64,000 nt of DNA from a virus, in IMG/VR virus record IMGVR_UViG_3300025645_000042, positions 1 to 64,000 of that record. One strand, 5' to 3'. Positions 1 through 7,810 of the stretch are shown here, one piece after another. The position numbers and the translations under genes were made by a program. The notes below the pieces were generated by a model that was given only the letters and a program-made list of their open reading frames with translations, did no database searches and was not told the origin of the DNA. Numbering within the stretch: the first letter of the stretch is position 1; every line of letters starts with the position of its first letter.

Positions 1-35
1 ACACAAAGCTATGAATCGTTTTAATGATTTATAGC

Positions 36-54
36 AACTGTTATCGACAGTTTT
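36..54 (+). terminator. weak hairpin, possible terminator
   Basis: A 6-bp stem (AACTGT/ACAGTT) with a 5-base loop is followed by four T. It could end a gene lying before the window. Both the stem and the T run are short, so this is tentative. Confidence 0.3.
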
Positions 55-99
55 AATTGTCGAAATTAATTTAAAAACAAACTACTAAAACAATAGATA

Positions 100-477
100 A
101 TGAAAGAGTTTTTTAGAATGGTAAATAGAGTGACTGCAAAACAAATTTATGTGCCTAAAATATTAAGAAAGTACGTTCCAACGATTGAAACAAAATCTGG
201 TACAAGACTAAAACAATATAAAACAAAAATAATGAAAAATAATAAAACATACCAAGAACTTCATAGAAGTATATTACAAGATGAAACACTTGAAAGATTA
301 CATAAACAGAAAATACAAGTCTATGTTAATTCTAAACCAACATATACTATGGCTATTAATAATAATCAATATAATATAACCCCTTCAATCGATGAAAAAT
401 CTAAAGAAATAATAAAACAAATAGATGAACGTATTCAATCCCGTATAATGGAAATACATAATTACTATAAATGCTAA
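100..477 (+). CDS. hypothetical basic protein
   Basis: This 125-residue protein is rich in Lys, Gln and Ile, with a very basic first half and a likely helical C-terminus. I do not recognise the family. No TAnnTTTG box sits right before it, so it may be read from a promoter before the window. It is the last gene before the long non-coding stretch. Codon use is AT-rich like the rest of the window. Confidence 0.6.
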   Translation: MKEFFRMVNRVTAKQIYVPKILRKYVPTIETKSGTRLKQYKTKIMKNNKTYQELHRSILQDETLERLHKQKIQVYVNSKPTYTMAINNNQYNITPSIDEKSKEIIKQIDERIQSRIMEIHNYYKC

Positions 478-580
478 TAAATCTATTCTCCCAAGACATC
501 TATACTATTCTAAAAATAATCCAAATACACTATGGGTGAACTCCCTATTAAATACAAAAATTTATAACCCTAATAACCAT

Positions 581-594
581 GTACACAAATGTGT
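581..594. repeat. inverted repeat GTACACA-AA-TGTGT
   Basis: First of six copies in the window of an operator-like inverted repeat, here with AA in the centre. The core is ACACA, two bases, TGTGT. The other copies are at 643-657, 703-717, 12474-12488, 25113-25126 and 25701-25714. Confidence 0.55.
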
Positions 595-642
595 CCATAA
601 ACATATAATAAAACCAAATAATACATAAGGATATATACATAG

Positions 643-657
643 GTACACATTTGTGTA
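643..657. repeat. inverted repeat GTACACATTTGTGTA
   Basis: Inverted repeat TACACA-TT-TGTGTA, about 60 bases from the next copy at 703-717, with which it shares the preceding bases ATAG. Likely a protein-binding site by form; no regulator is identified. Confidence 0.55.
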
Positions 658-702
658 TCATTAAATATATCACAATATATAAGCCCCTCTAAGGCCATAT
701 AG

Positions 703-717
703 GTACACATTTGTGTA
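703..717. repeat. inverted repeat GTACACATTTGTGTA
   Basis: Third copy of the TACACA-TT-TGTGTA inverted repeat in the non-coding region, exactly 60 bases after the second. Confidence 0.55.
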
Positions 718-829
718 GTAGGACAATTTAAGAAAGATATACAGGGAAATACCCCTAGAAATGCGTTTTAAAGAACCCTTTATGATACCTGTCTCAGAAT
801 GACACGACACGTATGCATTATTTCGGGGA

Positions 830-859
830 TACCACCTTTTACCACTTTTTACCACAAAA
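830..859. repeat. three 10-bp direct repeats (iteron-like)
   Basis: TACCACCTTT, TACCACTTTT and TACCACAAAA follow each other with an exact 10-base period, about one helical turn, and a related CCAC occurs just after. Such iterons bind initiator proteins in many replicons. Here the function is inferred from form only. Confidence 0.45.
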
Positions 860-1109
860 TTCCACGATAGAGATATTCGTGTTATATATGAATAAATCAT
901 TTCCCAAGAAATAGTCCGACCCGTGTGTTTAAATTGCCAAAATTTTTAAGAGATTTCTCAGGCGGCCCAGGTAAATCTTGTACCAGGTAAATAAGGTATT
1001 TACTAATGGGTACATAATAAAAAGAGGGATAAATTGGTCCTATAAAATATGTTCTAGGATTGGTGGCCGAAATAATTTTCGGAATAGGGATAAAAGGTGG
1101 TGCCCCATT

Positions 1110-1129
1110 CATGGCAAAAATTTGCCATG
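1110..1129. repeat. 20-base inverted repeat
   Basis: CATGGCAAA, two bases, TTTGCCATG: a perfect 9-bp inverted repeat. A looser relative (TGCCA ... TGGCA) lies at 1191-1208. There is no T run, so this looks like a binding site or cruciform rather than a terminator. Confidence 0.5.
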
Positions 1130-1190
1130 AGGGGTATCGTGCCATACTATCAAGATTTTTTTGATATAGGCGTGTAAGGGATTGCCTCAG

Positions 1191-1208
1191 TGCCATAAAT
1201 TTTTGGCA
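1191..1208. repeat. inverted repeat TGCCA/TGGCA
   Basis: A 5-bp inverted repeat with an AT-only 8-base centre, sharing the TGCCA/TGGCA arms with the element at 1110-1129. Probably the second half of a paired site. Confidence 0.35.
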
Positions 1209-1349
1209 TAGAGGTATGTGGTCGGCTACTATGTAGTAACCGAAGTATGATACAAATATACAATAAATTATTCGATAAAAAAAATTTATTTCATTAGGAT
1301 ATTAAAAAAAAATGTTGTATCTTTACGGGGCCATAGGTAGCAAGCGTAA

Positions 1350-1431
1350 TAAAAAATTTGAGTATAAGGTAGGTTGGAGTCTACTCTTCCTGATTGTTAG
1401 TCACCGCCCTTAGAGTCTTTCCTCATTGTCT
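1350..1431 (-). ncRNA. small RNA family member A
   Basis: On the minus strand a host-type promoter (TTTGG at 1463-1467, 19-base spacer, TATCTTTG at 1436-1443) is followed not by an open frame but by about 40 variable bases. Then comes the conserved block at 1369-1390, which reads GGAAGAGTAGACTCC then AACCTAC, and a T6 run at 1351-1356. The GTAG/CTAC ends of the block can pair as a small hairpin. Five more units of the same layout occur (B-F). It is antisense to no gene. Function is unknown. Confidence 0.55.
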
Positions 1432-1509
1432 ATTACAAAGATAAGTAATATAAATGATACTACCAAATAATTTGTGGTTTTTTTTAATTTATTTTTTATA
1501 TAGTTTTAT

Positions 1510-1540
1510 TTTGTGGTTATATAATATTATTGTATATTTG
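1510..1540 (+). promoter_or_regulatory. Bacteroidota-type promoter
   Basis: TTTG, 19 bases, TATATTTG (1533-1540), followed by the shared leader ATCAATGTTTAA and then the ATG at 1570. A clear example of the promoter plus leader cassette used by early genes in this window. Confidence 0.75.
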
Positions 1541-1569
1541 CATCAATGTTTAATTAAAACCACAAAATC

Positions 1570-1878
1570 ATGAGTATTACAGCAAACGAAGCAACCTTAA
1601 AGACATTAAAAGCGGAGCGCAAATCTTTAGATGGACAAATCAAATTATTGGAGCGAGTTATTTTTAAACAAAAGCTGCCTGAAGATGGTATTATATTAGA
1701 TGAGGGTCTTGGAGAGCGTTATCCAATGTCATCGGGTTATTATGGTATTATAGTTTCAGAGAGGCCCGCAATGCATATATATCAAGATAAGATATATGGT
1801 ATTGAGATATGGCAGTATAAGGAAGACTCTGTAGACATCAAAATAGGTTATGTTAGTACTAAGCATGGAAATTTTTAA
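1570..1878 (+). CDS. hypothetical protein with N-terminal coiled coil
   Basis: A 102-residue protein whose first 35 residues form a likely coiled coil (alternating Leu and charged residues), followed by a short mixed alpha/beta part. No family recognised. The start is set by the promoter at 1510-1540 and the A-rich leader. The small size, private promoter and neighbours point to a non-essential early gene. Confidence 0.7.
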   Translation: MSITANEATLKTLKAERKSLDGQIKLLERVIFKQKLPEDGIILDEGLGERYPMSSGYYGIIVSERPAMHIYQDKIYGIEIWQYKEDSVDIKIGYVSTKHGNF

Positions 1879-1956
1879 AAAAAAGTATAAAATAATTTGC
1901 ACAGTATATAATAAAGTCTTATATTTGCATCAGTAATAATTAAAACAACAGATATT

Positions 1957-2859
1957 ATGAAAAATTTATTTCCATTTGAGTACATTGAAAATCCATTAAA
2001 GAATCAAGATGGTACTGATTCTAATTTCAGACAGGTGTTTGGGTTAGGTGGTATTAACGTAGCTTGTCCAAAAGGGTCTTATCATATTGTTAAGGCGACA
2101 GATTTAAGTTCATTAGGACATTCCTTTATTGATAAGGGATATGAGGTAACGACATTCAACCATAGATGTGGTGAAGTTATTGGGCTTAACATTTCTTTTG
2201 GGGAGAAGGGTACAAAGGTAGGTGATTGTAGTTATAAGTTAATTATCACAGTTCCAAATAATGGAGGTGGTAAGGGTTACTTATCAATTAAGCAGACACG
2301 TTTAATTTGCACCAATGGTATGGTATCTAATAAGACTGTACACAAAGACAATTACATTAAGATTCCACATACATGGAATTACAATGATAGTATTAAATTG
2401 ATGGAACAGTCGATTGGTAGTTTCACATCTTTAATGACACAATTAGAGAATAGAGATGAGATATTCAATGAAGTTGCACTTAAGGATACTGAAGTTATGT
2501 ATCACCTTAATAAGTGGTTTTTTGAGCAAGAATTACCTGTATCTCAAAAGAAGGTTAAGACTGAAGATGGATGGGTTCCAATGACTTTAGATATGTTTAG
2601 AGAGATGTTAGTTACATCACCAAAAGAAACGCCTTCATACGCTCGTTACTGTGAGTTAAAAGAGGCTTATGAGAGAGAGATTTCTTATAACAAAGAGTTA
2701 GGTTTAGATTTAACCATGTACACAGTATATGCATCGGTAACGAATTACTTATCACGTAGAGTTGAGAGTTCAGGTTCAAAAGCATCGAATGAGGTGAAGT
2801 TTGAGAGAGCGAGTAAAAAGTTAGTTTACTTTGATTCGATTGAATCGAGTTTAGTATAA
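1957..2859 (+). CDS. DUF932-like protein
   Basis: A 300-residue protein resembling the phage/plasmid DUF932 family (TIGR03299-like). The hallmark is the central LICTNGMV segment around residues 118-125, with the conserved Cys-Thr-Asn-Gly. The family is common in phages and plasmids, but no biochemical role is established. It has its own promoter (TATATTTG at 1920-1927) and leader, and two consecutive terminators follow it, so it is a monocistronic, probably well-expressed early gene. Length fits the family. Confidence 0.75.
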   Translation: MKNLFPFEYIENPLKNQDGTDSNFRQVFGLGGINVACPKGSYHIVKATDLSSLGHSFIDKGYEVTTFNHRCGEVIGLNISFGEKGTKVGDCSYKLIITVPNNGGGKGYLSIKQTRLICTNGMVSNKTVHKDNYIKIPHTWNYNDSIKLMEQSIGSFTSLMTQLENRDEIFNEVALKDTEVMYHLNKWFFEQELPVSQKKVKTEDGWVPMTLDMFREMLVTSPKETPSYARYCELKEAYEREISYNKELGLDLTMYTVYASVTNYLSRRVESSGSKASNEVKFERASKKLVYFDSIESSLV

Positions 2860-2865
2860 AAGCAT

Positions 2866-2900
2866 TGGGGTAAGATTGGATGCCTTACCCCATTTTTTTT
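2866..2900 (+). terminator. intrinsic terminator after the DUF932-like gene
   Basis: A perfect 9-bp stem (TGGGGTAAG/CTTACCCCA) is followed by eight T. It begins a few bases after the stop codon. Confidence 0.85.
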
Positions 2901-2914
2901 AATTTTTCATTTTG

Positions 2915-2947
2915 AATCCCATCAGTTAATTCTGGTGGGATTTTTTT
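2915..2947 (+). terminator. second intrinsic terminator
   Basis: An 11-bp stem with one wobble pair (AATCCCATCAG/CTGGTGGGATT) is followed by seven T. This back-up terminator also separates the gene from minus-strand RNA unit B. Confidence 0.8.
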
Positions 2948-2963
2948 ATTGAAATATAGTAAG

Positions 2964-3021
2964 GAAAAATAAAGGTAGGTTGGAGTCTACTCTTCCGATT
3001 TGTTAGGTCAGGCCCTTTGTT
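2964..3021 (-). ncRNA. small RNA family member B
   Basis: Minus-strand promoter (TTTGG at 3053-3057, 19-base spacer, TATCTTTG at 3026-3033) followed by a short RNA with the conserved block at 2975-2996 and a T5 run. Its 5' part (ATAACAAAGGGCCTGACC) is almost identical to that of member F, while A, C, D and E differ. It points toward the DUF932-like gene and could be antisense to its terminator region. Confidence 0.55.
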
Positions 3022-3102
3022 ATAACAAAGATAAGGAATATATTTCATTCCACCAAATAATTACCAGGGTTTTTTTTCATGCTAGAGAAGCTAAAAGCTG
3101 CT

Positions 3103-3125
3103 TATCCCGCTAGTGGTGCGGGATA
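3103..3125 (+). other. strong hairpin without T run
   Basis: A perfect 8-bp GC-rich stem (TATCCCGC/GCGGGATA) with a 7-base loop lies between RNA unit B and the promoter of the gene at 3202. It is too GC-rich for this genome to be chance composition and lacks a T run, so it may be an RNA structure or protein site. Confidence 0.45.
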
Positions 3126-3201
3126 CAGGCGAAAATAAATTTGCGAGATAAATAATATTGTTGTATATTTGCATCAATGTTTAATTAAAACCTAATATAT
3201 T

Positions 3202-3576
3202 ATGAAATGTAAGTATTGTGAAAACGAAGCCACGGTTAAAGATTATAGAACGTGGGATGGACAAACAGGTAAAGAACTTGTTTGTAATGATTGCTTTGGA
3301 ATTACCAATGATAGTTTATTGGATAGGAAAGCTGAAATAAATGAAGTTAAAGAAGAGTTATTCAATTCAGGGTTGGATAATTTAGCTGAAGAGTTTTTAG
3401 AAAAAGGGTGGGGAGATATGTGGACGACCATTAATAGTGAAATGGATGAGTATAAACAATACATGATAAATGAGTTTGAATCTCAAACAGGTCATGAACC
3501 ACATAAAGATACTCTTGAGAAGTGGGATGAAATTATTTTATCTAAAATAAATAAGTTAATTAAAAAGTCGATATAA
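3202..3576 (+). CDS. hypothetical zinc-ribbon protein
   Basis: A 124-residue protein. Residues 3-31 hold two CxxC pairs (CKYC and CNDC), a treble-clef or ribbon-type zinc site. The rest is acidic and helical. It has a promoter at 3164-3171 (TATATTTG) and the ATCAATGTTTAA leader. The gene at 3580 begins 3 bases after its stop, so they are co-transcribed. Function unknown. Confidence 0.7.
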   Translation: MKCKYCENEATVKDYRTWDGQTGKELVCNDCFGITNDSLLDRKAEINEVKEELFNSGLDNLAEEFLEKGWGDMWTTINSEMDEYKQYMINEFESQTGHEPHKDTLEKWDEIILSKINKLIKKSI

Positions 3577-3579
3577 ATT

Positions 3580-3942
3580 ATGGCAAATTGTAAATCAGGA
3601 TTAGGGTTAGGATTAGTAAAGTTTGAATTAAGAAACAGGGAAGACATCGAGAGTAAGTTATATAGTATTATAGCTGTTGATTGTGATTTAAGTGAGAATG
3701 AGGATTACTTTAGGGAAGATACATTAGAGTTGGGGTATGAATCAGAGGCTCATAGATTGGTAGCCGAAGCTGTTAAGGATAAAGACCTAACGGAAGTAAA
3801 AGTCTTTGAGGAAGTCTTTGAGGAAGTTTTTAGTGCTATAAGTGGACAGGAATATTTTGATGATTGTGATTATAAGGTTGAAGATATGGGTTCTGGTATT
3901 GTTATGGTGGCTTATGCATATGGTGGTAATTATAGTTGGTAG
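3580..3942 (+). CDS. hypothetical acidic protein
   Basis: A 120-residue strongly acidic protein with a GLGLGLVKF start and a duplicated VFEEVFEEVF stretch in the middle. No family recognised. It lies in a three-gene unit with 3202 and 3946. No own promoter is visible. Confidence 0.65.
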   Translation: MANCKSGLGLGLVKFELRNREDIESKLYSIIAVDCDLSENEDYFREDTLELGYESEAHRLVAEAVKDKDLTEVKVFEEVFEEVFSAISGQEYFDDCDYKVEDMGSGIVMVAYAYGGNYSW

Positions 3943-3945
3943 GAT

Positions 3946-4086
3946 ATGAAAGCTAAAGATATAATAAAATTATTACAAGATAATCCAGAGGCAGATTTAA
4001 TTTTCTGGGATGGTGAAGATAACCATGATATTAATAATATTGAAGTGGATGGCATTAATGGTGTGGAGATAGTTATAAATATTTAA
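3946..4086 (+). CDS. small acidic protein (46 aa)
   Basis: A 46-residue frame that starts MKAKDIIKLL and ends with GVEIVINI, set 3 bases after the stop of the preceding gene. The MKAxDIIKLLQxxPEAxL pattern is a common small phage protein start. The spacing and the stop just before the next promoter support it as a real third gene of the unit. Confidence 0.6.
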   Translation: MKAKDIIKLLQDNPEADLIFWDGEDNHDINNIEVDGINGVEIVINI

Positions 4087-4161
4087 AAATGCTAACTATA
4101 GTATGTTGTGGGTACAGGGAATATGTTTTATCTTTGTACCCATAACATTAAAACATATATT

Positions 4162-4365
4162 ATGGAAATTTTAAGTAGACAAGAAGTTATTGACCAATTA
4201 GTAAATGATGAGACTGATACAATATCCCAGATGATATTTCAGAATGATTATACCTACATTGATGCTATAATGCGAAGTGGTGTTGGTGGTATTGAGGATT
4301 TATGTAATGAAGATTTGGTACAGAGATATTATGAAAGATTTGATGAAACAATTAAAATAGGATAA
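4162..4365 (+). CDS. hypothetical small protein
   Basis: 67 residues. An in-frame GTG lies upstream at 4108, but the promoter -7 box TATCTTTG at 4129-4136 falls inside that extension, so the ATG at 4162 is the start. Helical and acidic; family unknown. Co-transcribed with the gene at 4369. Confidence 0.65.
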   Translation: MEILSRQEVIDQLVNDETDTISQMIFQNDYTYIDAIMRSGVGGIEDLCNEDLVQRYYERFDETIKIG

Positions 4366-4368
4366 GAT

Positions 4369-4650
4369 ATGAAATTATATGTAATAGAGTACATTGGTGA
4401 TGTGGATTCATCAATAGAGGGAATAACCAATAATCCAGAGTTATGGCTTAGACAGCATAATGCTTATAGGGTTGCTGATGGTGAGATGCCAGAGTTGGAA
4501 GATGACTTTAATTTTTTGGAGTTTGATTATCAGGAGCGCACCCAGAGCAATACTGATGATTATTCATTATATATGTGCAATGATTGTCATGTGTTGGTTC
4601 CAGTGGTCCATACCAGAGATGGTGATGATTATTGTGATATGTGTATTTGA
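4369..4650 (+). CDS. hypothetical protein with C-terminal CxxC pairs
   Basis: A 93-residue protein with CNDC near residue 70 and CDMC at the end, a likely zinc ribbon. The N-terminal 60 residues are acidic and have no recognised domain. It follows 4162 at a 3-base gap. Confidence 0.65.
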   Translation: MKLYVIEYIGDVDSSIEGITNNPELWLRQHNAYRVADGEMPELEDDFNFLEFDYQERTQSNTDDYSLYMCNDCHVLVPVVHTRDGDDYCDMCI

Positions 4651-4666
4651 ATTAAATGTTAAATTA

Positions 4667-4698
4667 TTTGGTAGTTATATAATAAAGCCTTATATTTG
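4667..4698 (+). promoter_or_regulatory. canonical early promoter cassette
   Basis: TTTGG (4667-4671), 19 bases, TATATTTG (4691-4698). Cassettes with this order and almost the same spacer (TAGTTATATAATAAAG) recur tens of times on both strands. Confidence 0.8.
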
Positions 4699-4718
4699 TA
4701 TCAGATAATCAAAACAAC

Positions 4719-5150
4719 ATGAGAACAGTATATCAAAAGACAGCCGATAACAAAACCATTCAACGATTAGCGAAGCACGTTAGAACAGATGGTGGAAACT
4801 TCAAGGGAGTATGTGTATCGGCTTGTCTATCTTATTTCGGCATACAGCCAGACCAATATAAGTATACATGGTCCAAGCGAGTTGGGAATAATCACCATGC
4901 AATTTTAAGAAGATTTGGGTGGGCAGTTAGAAGTCGTAAGTCAACTTTATTGAAGGGTACGAAGACTGTAGGAAGTGTACGTAGAGCGATAGCGGCATAT
5001 GAAGATTACACGCCAGACATGATGTATATGGTTCATGTATCGGCTCATGTATTATTGCTTAACAGCAAAGGAGAAACGGTGGTTGACACATCACCTAGAA
5101 AGGTAGACCGTAGAAGAGTATTGAATGTTGTGGCAATATTTAAGTCATAA
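4719..5150 (+). CDS. possible papain-like/C39-like cysteine peptidase
   Basis: A 143-residue protein with an ordered set of possible catalytic residues: Cys in GVCVSACLSYFG (residues 30-41), His in the hydrophobic strand HVSAHVLLLN, and Asp in VVDT just after. This Cys-His-Asp order with a helix after Cys and a strand after His is that of small papain-like or C39-like peptidases. No signal peptide. It has a private promoter. The fold call is inference from motif order, and the protein could be an inactive relative. Confidence 0.45.
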   Translation: MRTVYQKTADNKTIQRLAKHVRTDGGNFKGVCVSACLSYFGIQPDQYKYTWSKRVGNNHHAILRRFGWAVRSRKSTLLKGTKTVGSVRRAIAAYEDYTPDMMYMVHVSAHVLLLNSKGETVVDTSPRKVDRRRVLNVVAIFKS

Positions 5151-5191
5151 TATTTGGTAGTTATATAATAATTTATTATATTTGTAACATT

Positions 5192-5545
5192 ATGGGACGA
5201 CATACAGGTGAGCGTAATAAAGGTAGAAGATATCATGATGGTTTTCATCCATCAAATAGTAGTAATAAAAAATTCTCTGAAAGGACATATAATACAAAAA
5301 ATTATATTAAAAAAGATAAAAGTAATAAAATCATATATCAAGTTTCATCAGATGGTAAAATAGTTAGGAAATGGAAAAACATATACGAAATTTCTGAAGT
5401 ATTAAAATCTTATCCTGATAAACTAAAGCAATATATTGATAAAGAAAAATTAATTGGAGGTTGTTTATTAGTAATGATGATTAATTATAAAACTACAATT
5501 GATTATGTTAAATTAATAAAATATATTAAATCAAAAACAAGATAA
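5192..5545 (+). CDS. NUMOD1-like DNA-binding protein without nuclease domain
   Basis: A 117-residue protein with a basic N-terminal half. A segment at about residues 48-95 reads YQVSSDGKIVRKWKNIYEIS and ends with GGCLLV, as in NUMOD1 repeats of homing endonucleases. No GIY-YIG or HNH motif is present, so it may be a remnant or a DNA-binding adaptor. The -7 box TATATTTG at 5177-5184 lies 7 bases before the ATG, giving a very short leader. Confidence 0.55.
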   Translation: MGRHTGERNKGRRYHDGFHPSNSSNKKFSERTYNTKNYIKKDKSNKIIYQVSSDGKIVRKWKNIYEISEVLKSYPDKLKQYIDKEKLIGGCLLVMMINYKTTIDYVKLIKYIKSKTR

Positions 5546-5547
5546 CT

Positions 5548-5784
5548 ATGGATTTTACACCACAGGCACAGATAGAGCAAAAGGTAATTGATATTCATTT
5601 TCCTACGCTAAAGAAACATTACAATTCAATGATGGGAAACTTTCAATTTTCAAAGAGAGAGTTGGAGATTAACATTGTAGCCATTACAAGATGGATGGAT
5701 ATGTTTAATGAGTATAGTATTATATGTCAAAAGCATGAAGAGTATAATGGTAAAGAATTTTTCTTAACAGATTTCTTTCAATAA
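5548..5784 (+). CDS. hypothetical protein
   Basis: A 78-residue, mostly helical protein starting 2 bases after the stop of 5192 and so co-transcribed with it. Family not recognised. Confidence 0.6.
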   Translation: MDFTPQAQIEQKVIDIHFPTLKKHYNSMMGNFQFSKRELEINIVAITRWMDMFNEYSIICQKHEEYNGKEFFLTDFFQ

Positions 5785-5843
5785 TTAGGATATTAAATAA
5801 TAATCTCTTATATTTGTATCATCAATGTTTAAAACCAAATAAT

Positions 5844-6419
5844 ATGTCAGCAAAAATTTACAGTGCACCAAAGAGTATTAAGAAACCAGATTACGATTGG
5901 AACAAAGGTCGTGATAATTGGAGAGAAGAAGAGCAACGTTATATCAATGAGATTAAGGCTCATAATAAGAGCATGGGATATAACGGTAAGAACATGGGTG
6001 AAATAATAAAATTTCAGGTTGCCGATGGTTATGCCGAGTATATGGTATTGCAGATGCGACCATTATCTTTAATCCATTTGGATATTATGGATGGTTACGA
6101 ATTCCATTATGCTCACCTAATGACAGCTAAGGAAGTCAATGACCAACTTAAGCGTCAGAGAGCTATGAATGAAATTTTCAGAAAATCTAATACAGCCACA
6201 CCTGATGAAGTTGTTGGAGTATTAGGTAAGGTAGGAGTTGAAACTACCAATATGTCAAAGCAAGAAATTGGTTCATTTGATACCACAACAATTGGTAATA
6301 GTCATTTTCATGTAAAATGGGATGGTAAGACATATATGATACCACCATTTTCAGGTAAGGTTTATGGGGAAAATTCACATAACGTATTTAAATTTTTAGT
6401 TAACAATTATAAGATATAA
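5844..6419 (+). CDS. hypothetical protein
   Basis: A 191-residue protein. An upstream in-frame codon at 5814 is excluded because it overlaps the -7 box (TATATTTG, 5809-5816); the ATG at 5844 follows the shared leader. The N-terminus is basic with YDWNKGRDNWREEEQRY. A later VEFYAHLMTA-like stretch is of unknown meaning. Followed at 4 bases by 6424. Confidence 0.65.
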   Translation: MSAKIYSAPKSIKKPDYDWNKGRDNWREEEQRYINEIKAHNKSMGYNGKNMGEIIKFQVADGYAEYMVLQMRPLSLIHLDIMDGYEFHYAHLMTAKEVNDQLKRQRAMNEIFRKSNTATPDEVVGVLGKVGVETTNMSKQEIGSFDTTTIGNSHFHVKWDGKTYMIPPFSGKVYGENSHNVFKFLVNNYKI

Positions 6420-6423
6420 AACT

Positions 6424-6741
6424 ATGATTTTAGGTAAAGTAACACACGCATATTACAATTGGGAAGTAACCGTAAATGACGGTACGATATTATTCAAGTG
6501 TAATTTAAGACCACCAGAAGGTAGTGGCATCCTGAAAATGGCAAGGGAGTATGATATACCTAAGACAGCCAGAGAGATTACATTTGAAGGTAGTTATATC
6601 AGGATTGATGATGGTAAACAGCTTATTGAATTTAAACTGGAAGGTGAGAGCTGTATTGTTGGTGATGTCTGGGAAGACGGTGAATGTATTGATTCAATTG
6701 CCATGTATGATTTCTGGGAAGATTATGTTTCTCAAGATTAA
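6424..6741 (+). CDS. hypothetical protein
   Basis: A 105-residue acidic, beta-rich protein in a two-gene unit with 5844. It has no recognisable motif. Confidence 0.6.
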   Translation: MILGKVTHAYYNWEVTVNDGTILFKCNLRPPEGSGILKMAREYDIPKTAREITFEGSYIRIDDGKQLIEFKLEGESCIVGDVWEDGECIDSIAMYDFWEDYVSQD

Positions 6742-6809
6742 ATGTTAAAATATTTGGTAGTTATATAATAAAGTGTTATATTTGTAATGTAATCAAAACA
6801 ACAGAAATT

Positions 6810-7073
6810 ATGGCCAGAAAAAAAGTTTATATTGTAAAGTCAGGAAGTCTTCATAAGACTGAGAGAAGATATTGGTTAACACCAAGTTACTTCACCAGTA
6901 AGAAGGGTGCATTAGCAAGAGCTAAAAACATCTTAGAAGTCAACAGAGCTACCAACATTGTAGAGCATAAAACTCATGGTGAGTTTGAGTTAAGATGGGT
7001 TGATTATGTAGGTGAGGAAGGCAAGTATGATGGTAGGATTATTGTTGAATGGGCTTACTTAGAAACATATTAA
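6810..7073 (+). CDS. hypothetical protein
   Basis: An 87-residue protein with own promoter (TATATTTG 6777-6784) and the AATCAAAACAACA leader. The N-terminal MARKKVYIVKS and strand-helix pattern suggest a small alpha/beta fold. Function unknown. Confidence 0.65.
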   Translation: MARKKVYIVKSGSLHKTERRYWLTPSYFTSKKGALARAKNILEVNRATNIVEHKTHGEFELRWVDYVGEEGKYDGRIIVEWAYLETY

Positions 7074-7108
7074 CGTTAAAATATTTTGGATATTAAAATA
7101 AATTGTTG

Positions 7109-7340
7109 TATATTTGTATTCAACGATTAGCAGTTAGAAGTAGGAATGATTACTGGAAAACTAACGGAGCGGTATTCATCACTTGAAATTTGGTAAACTG
7201 ATGATAAGCGTGGACAGGTAACTGAAAGCGGTATAACATAGATAACAGATAATTTTGACATGACCAAGCCGAGTACTTAACACAATAACTCTACAACTAT
7301 AATGTTTAACCTTAAAACCTAGAAATCATGTAACGTTATT
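7109..7340 (+). ncRNA. candidate non-coding transcript or decayed gene
   Basis: A good promoter (TATATTTG 7109-7116) is followed by about 220 bases with no frame longer than 16 codons. Near the end a leader-like stretch (ATGTTTAA ... AAAACC) leads to an ATG directly followed by TAA (7328-7333). A terminator follows at 7374. Either an RNA gene or a gene deleted down to its leader. Confidence 0.4.
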
Positions 7341-7373
7341 AAAAGTTATATATAATAGAAAATAAAATAAAAT

Positions 7374-7419
7374 AACTCTATCATTAATTTGGTAGAGTTC
7401 TTTTTTTGTTGTATCTTTA
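7374..7419 (+). promoter_or_regulatory. terminator/promoter hybrid
   Basis: AACTCTATC/GGTAGAGTT form a 9-bp hairpin with TTTGG spanning loop and 3' arm. Seven T follow (7401-7407), then TATCTTTA (7412-7419). The spacing TTTGG-19-TATCTTTA is that of the promoters, so the same bases can end the upstream RNA and start the gene at 7447. Confidence 0.65.
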
Positions 7420-7446
7420 CAGTATCAATGTTTAAACCACAAAATA

Positions 7447-7692
7447 ATGGCAAAGTATAAAAGAGTATTCCAAATGGGATTTGATATTGCAGAAAGAGAA
7501 GATGTTTCCAATGATGAACTCGAAGACTTATTCCTTTATCTCGAAGACTGTATCAACAACTACAAGTTTAAAGAAACAAAAGGAGAACCACCATACTTTA
7601 AGTCGGTAGGGTGTGAGAATACAGAAGATATGAGCCATGCTTATGGAGAGAAAGAACTAAAACAAATTAATGAAGATGAATATAGTAGATAA
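7447..7692 (+). CDS. hypothetical protein
   Basis: An 81-residue acidic protein driven by the hybrid element at 7374-7419 and the ATCAATGTTTAA leader. Its first half (RVFQMGFDIAERED) is amphipathic. No family recognised. Confidence 0.65.
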   Translation: MAKYKRVFQMGFDIAEREDVSNDELEDLFLYLEDCINNYKFKETKGEPPYFKSVGCENTEDMSHAYGEKELKQINEDEYSR

Positions 7693-7810
7693 ATTAAACA
7701 ACAGGGACAGGTTAAAAATTCTGGCCCTGATTGTAATTTTAACATTTATAATTTGGATTATATAATATAAAGTCTTATATTTGTACTAACAATGTTTAAA
7801 ACCAAATATC

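Larger units (their letters stand above)
478..1508. other. long non-coding, repeat-rich region (possible origin or control region)
   Basis: About 1 kb without a convincing gene on either strand. It holds three GTACACA-type inverted repeats (581-594, 643-657, 703-717), three 10-bp direct repeats (830-859), a 20-base inverted repeat (1110-1129), a second one (1191-1208) and a minus-strand small RNA unit (1350-1431). Repeats at a fixed spacing plus inverted repeats in an otherwise gene-dense genome suggest a replication origin or a regulatory hub. That reading is inference. Confidence 0.5.

Noticed and set aside
670-1196. Two minus-strand frames (897-1196 and 670-900) joined by an ATGA overlap
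   Set aside because: No promoter, no leader and unusual Pro/aromatic composition unlike other proteins here; they run through the inverted repeats. Most likely chance frames in a non-coding region.
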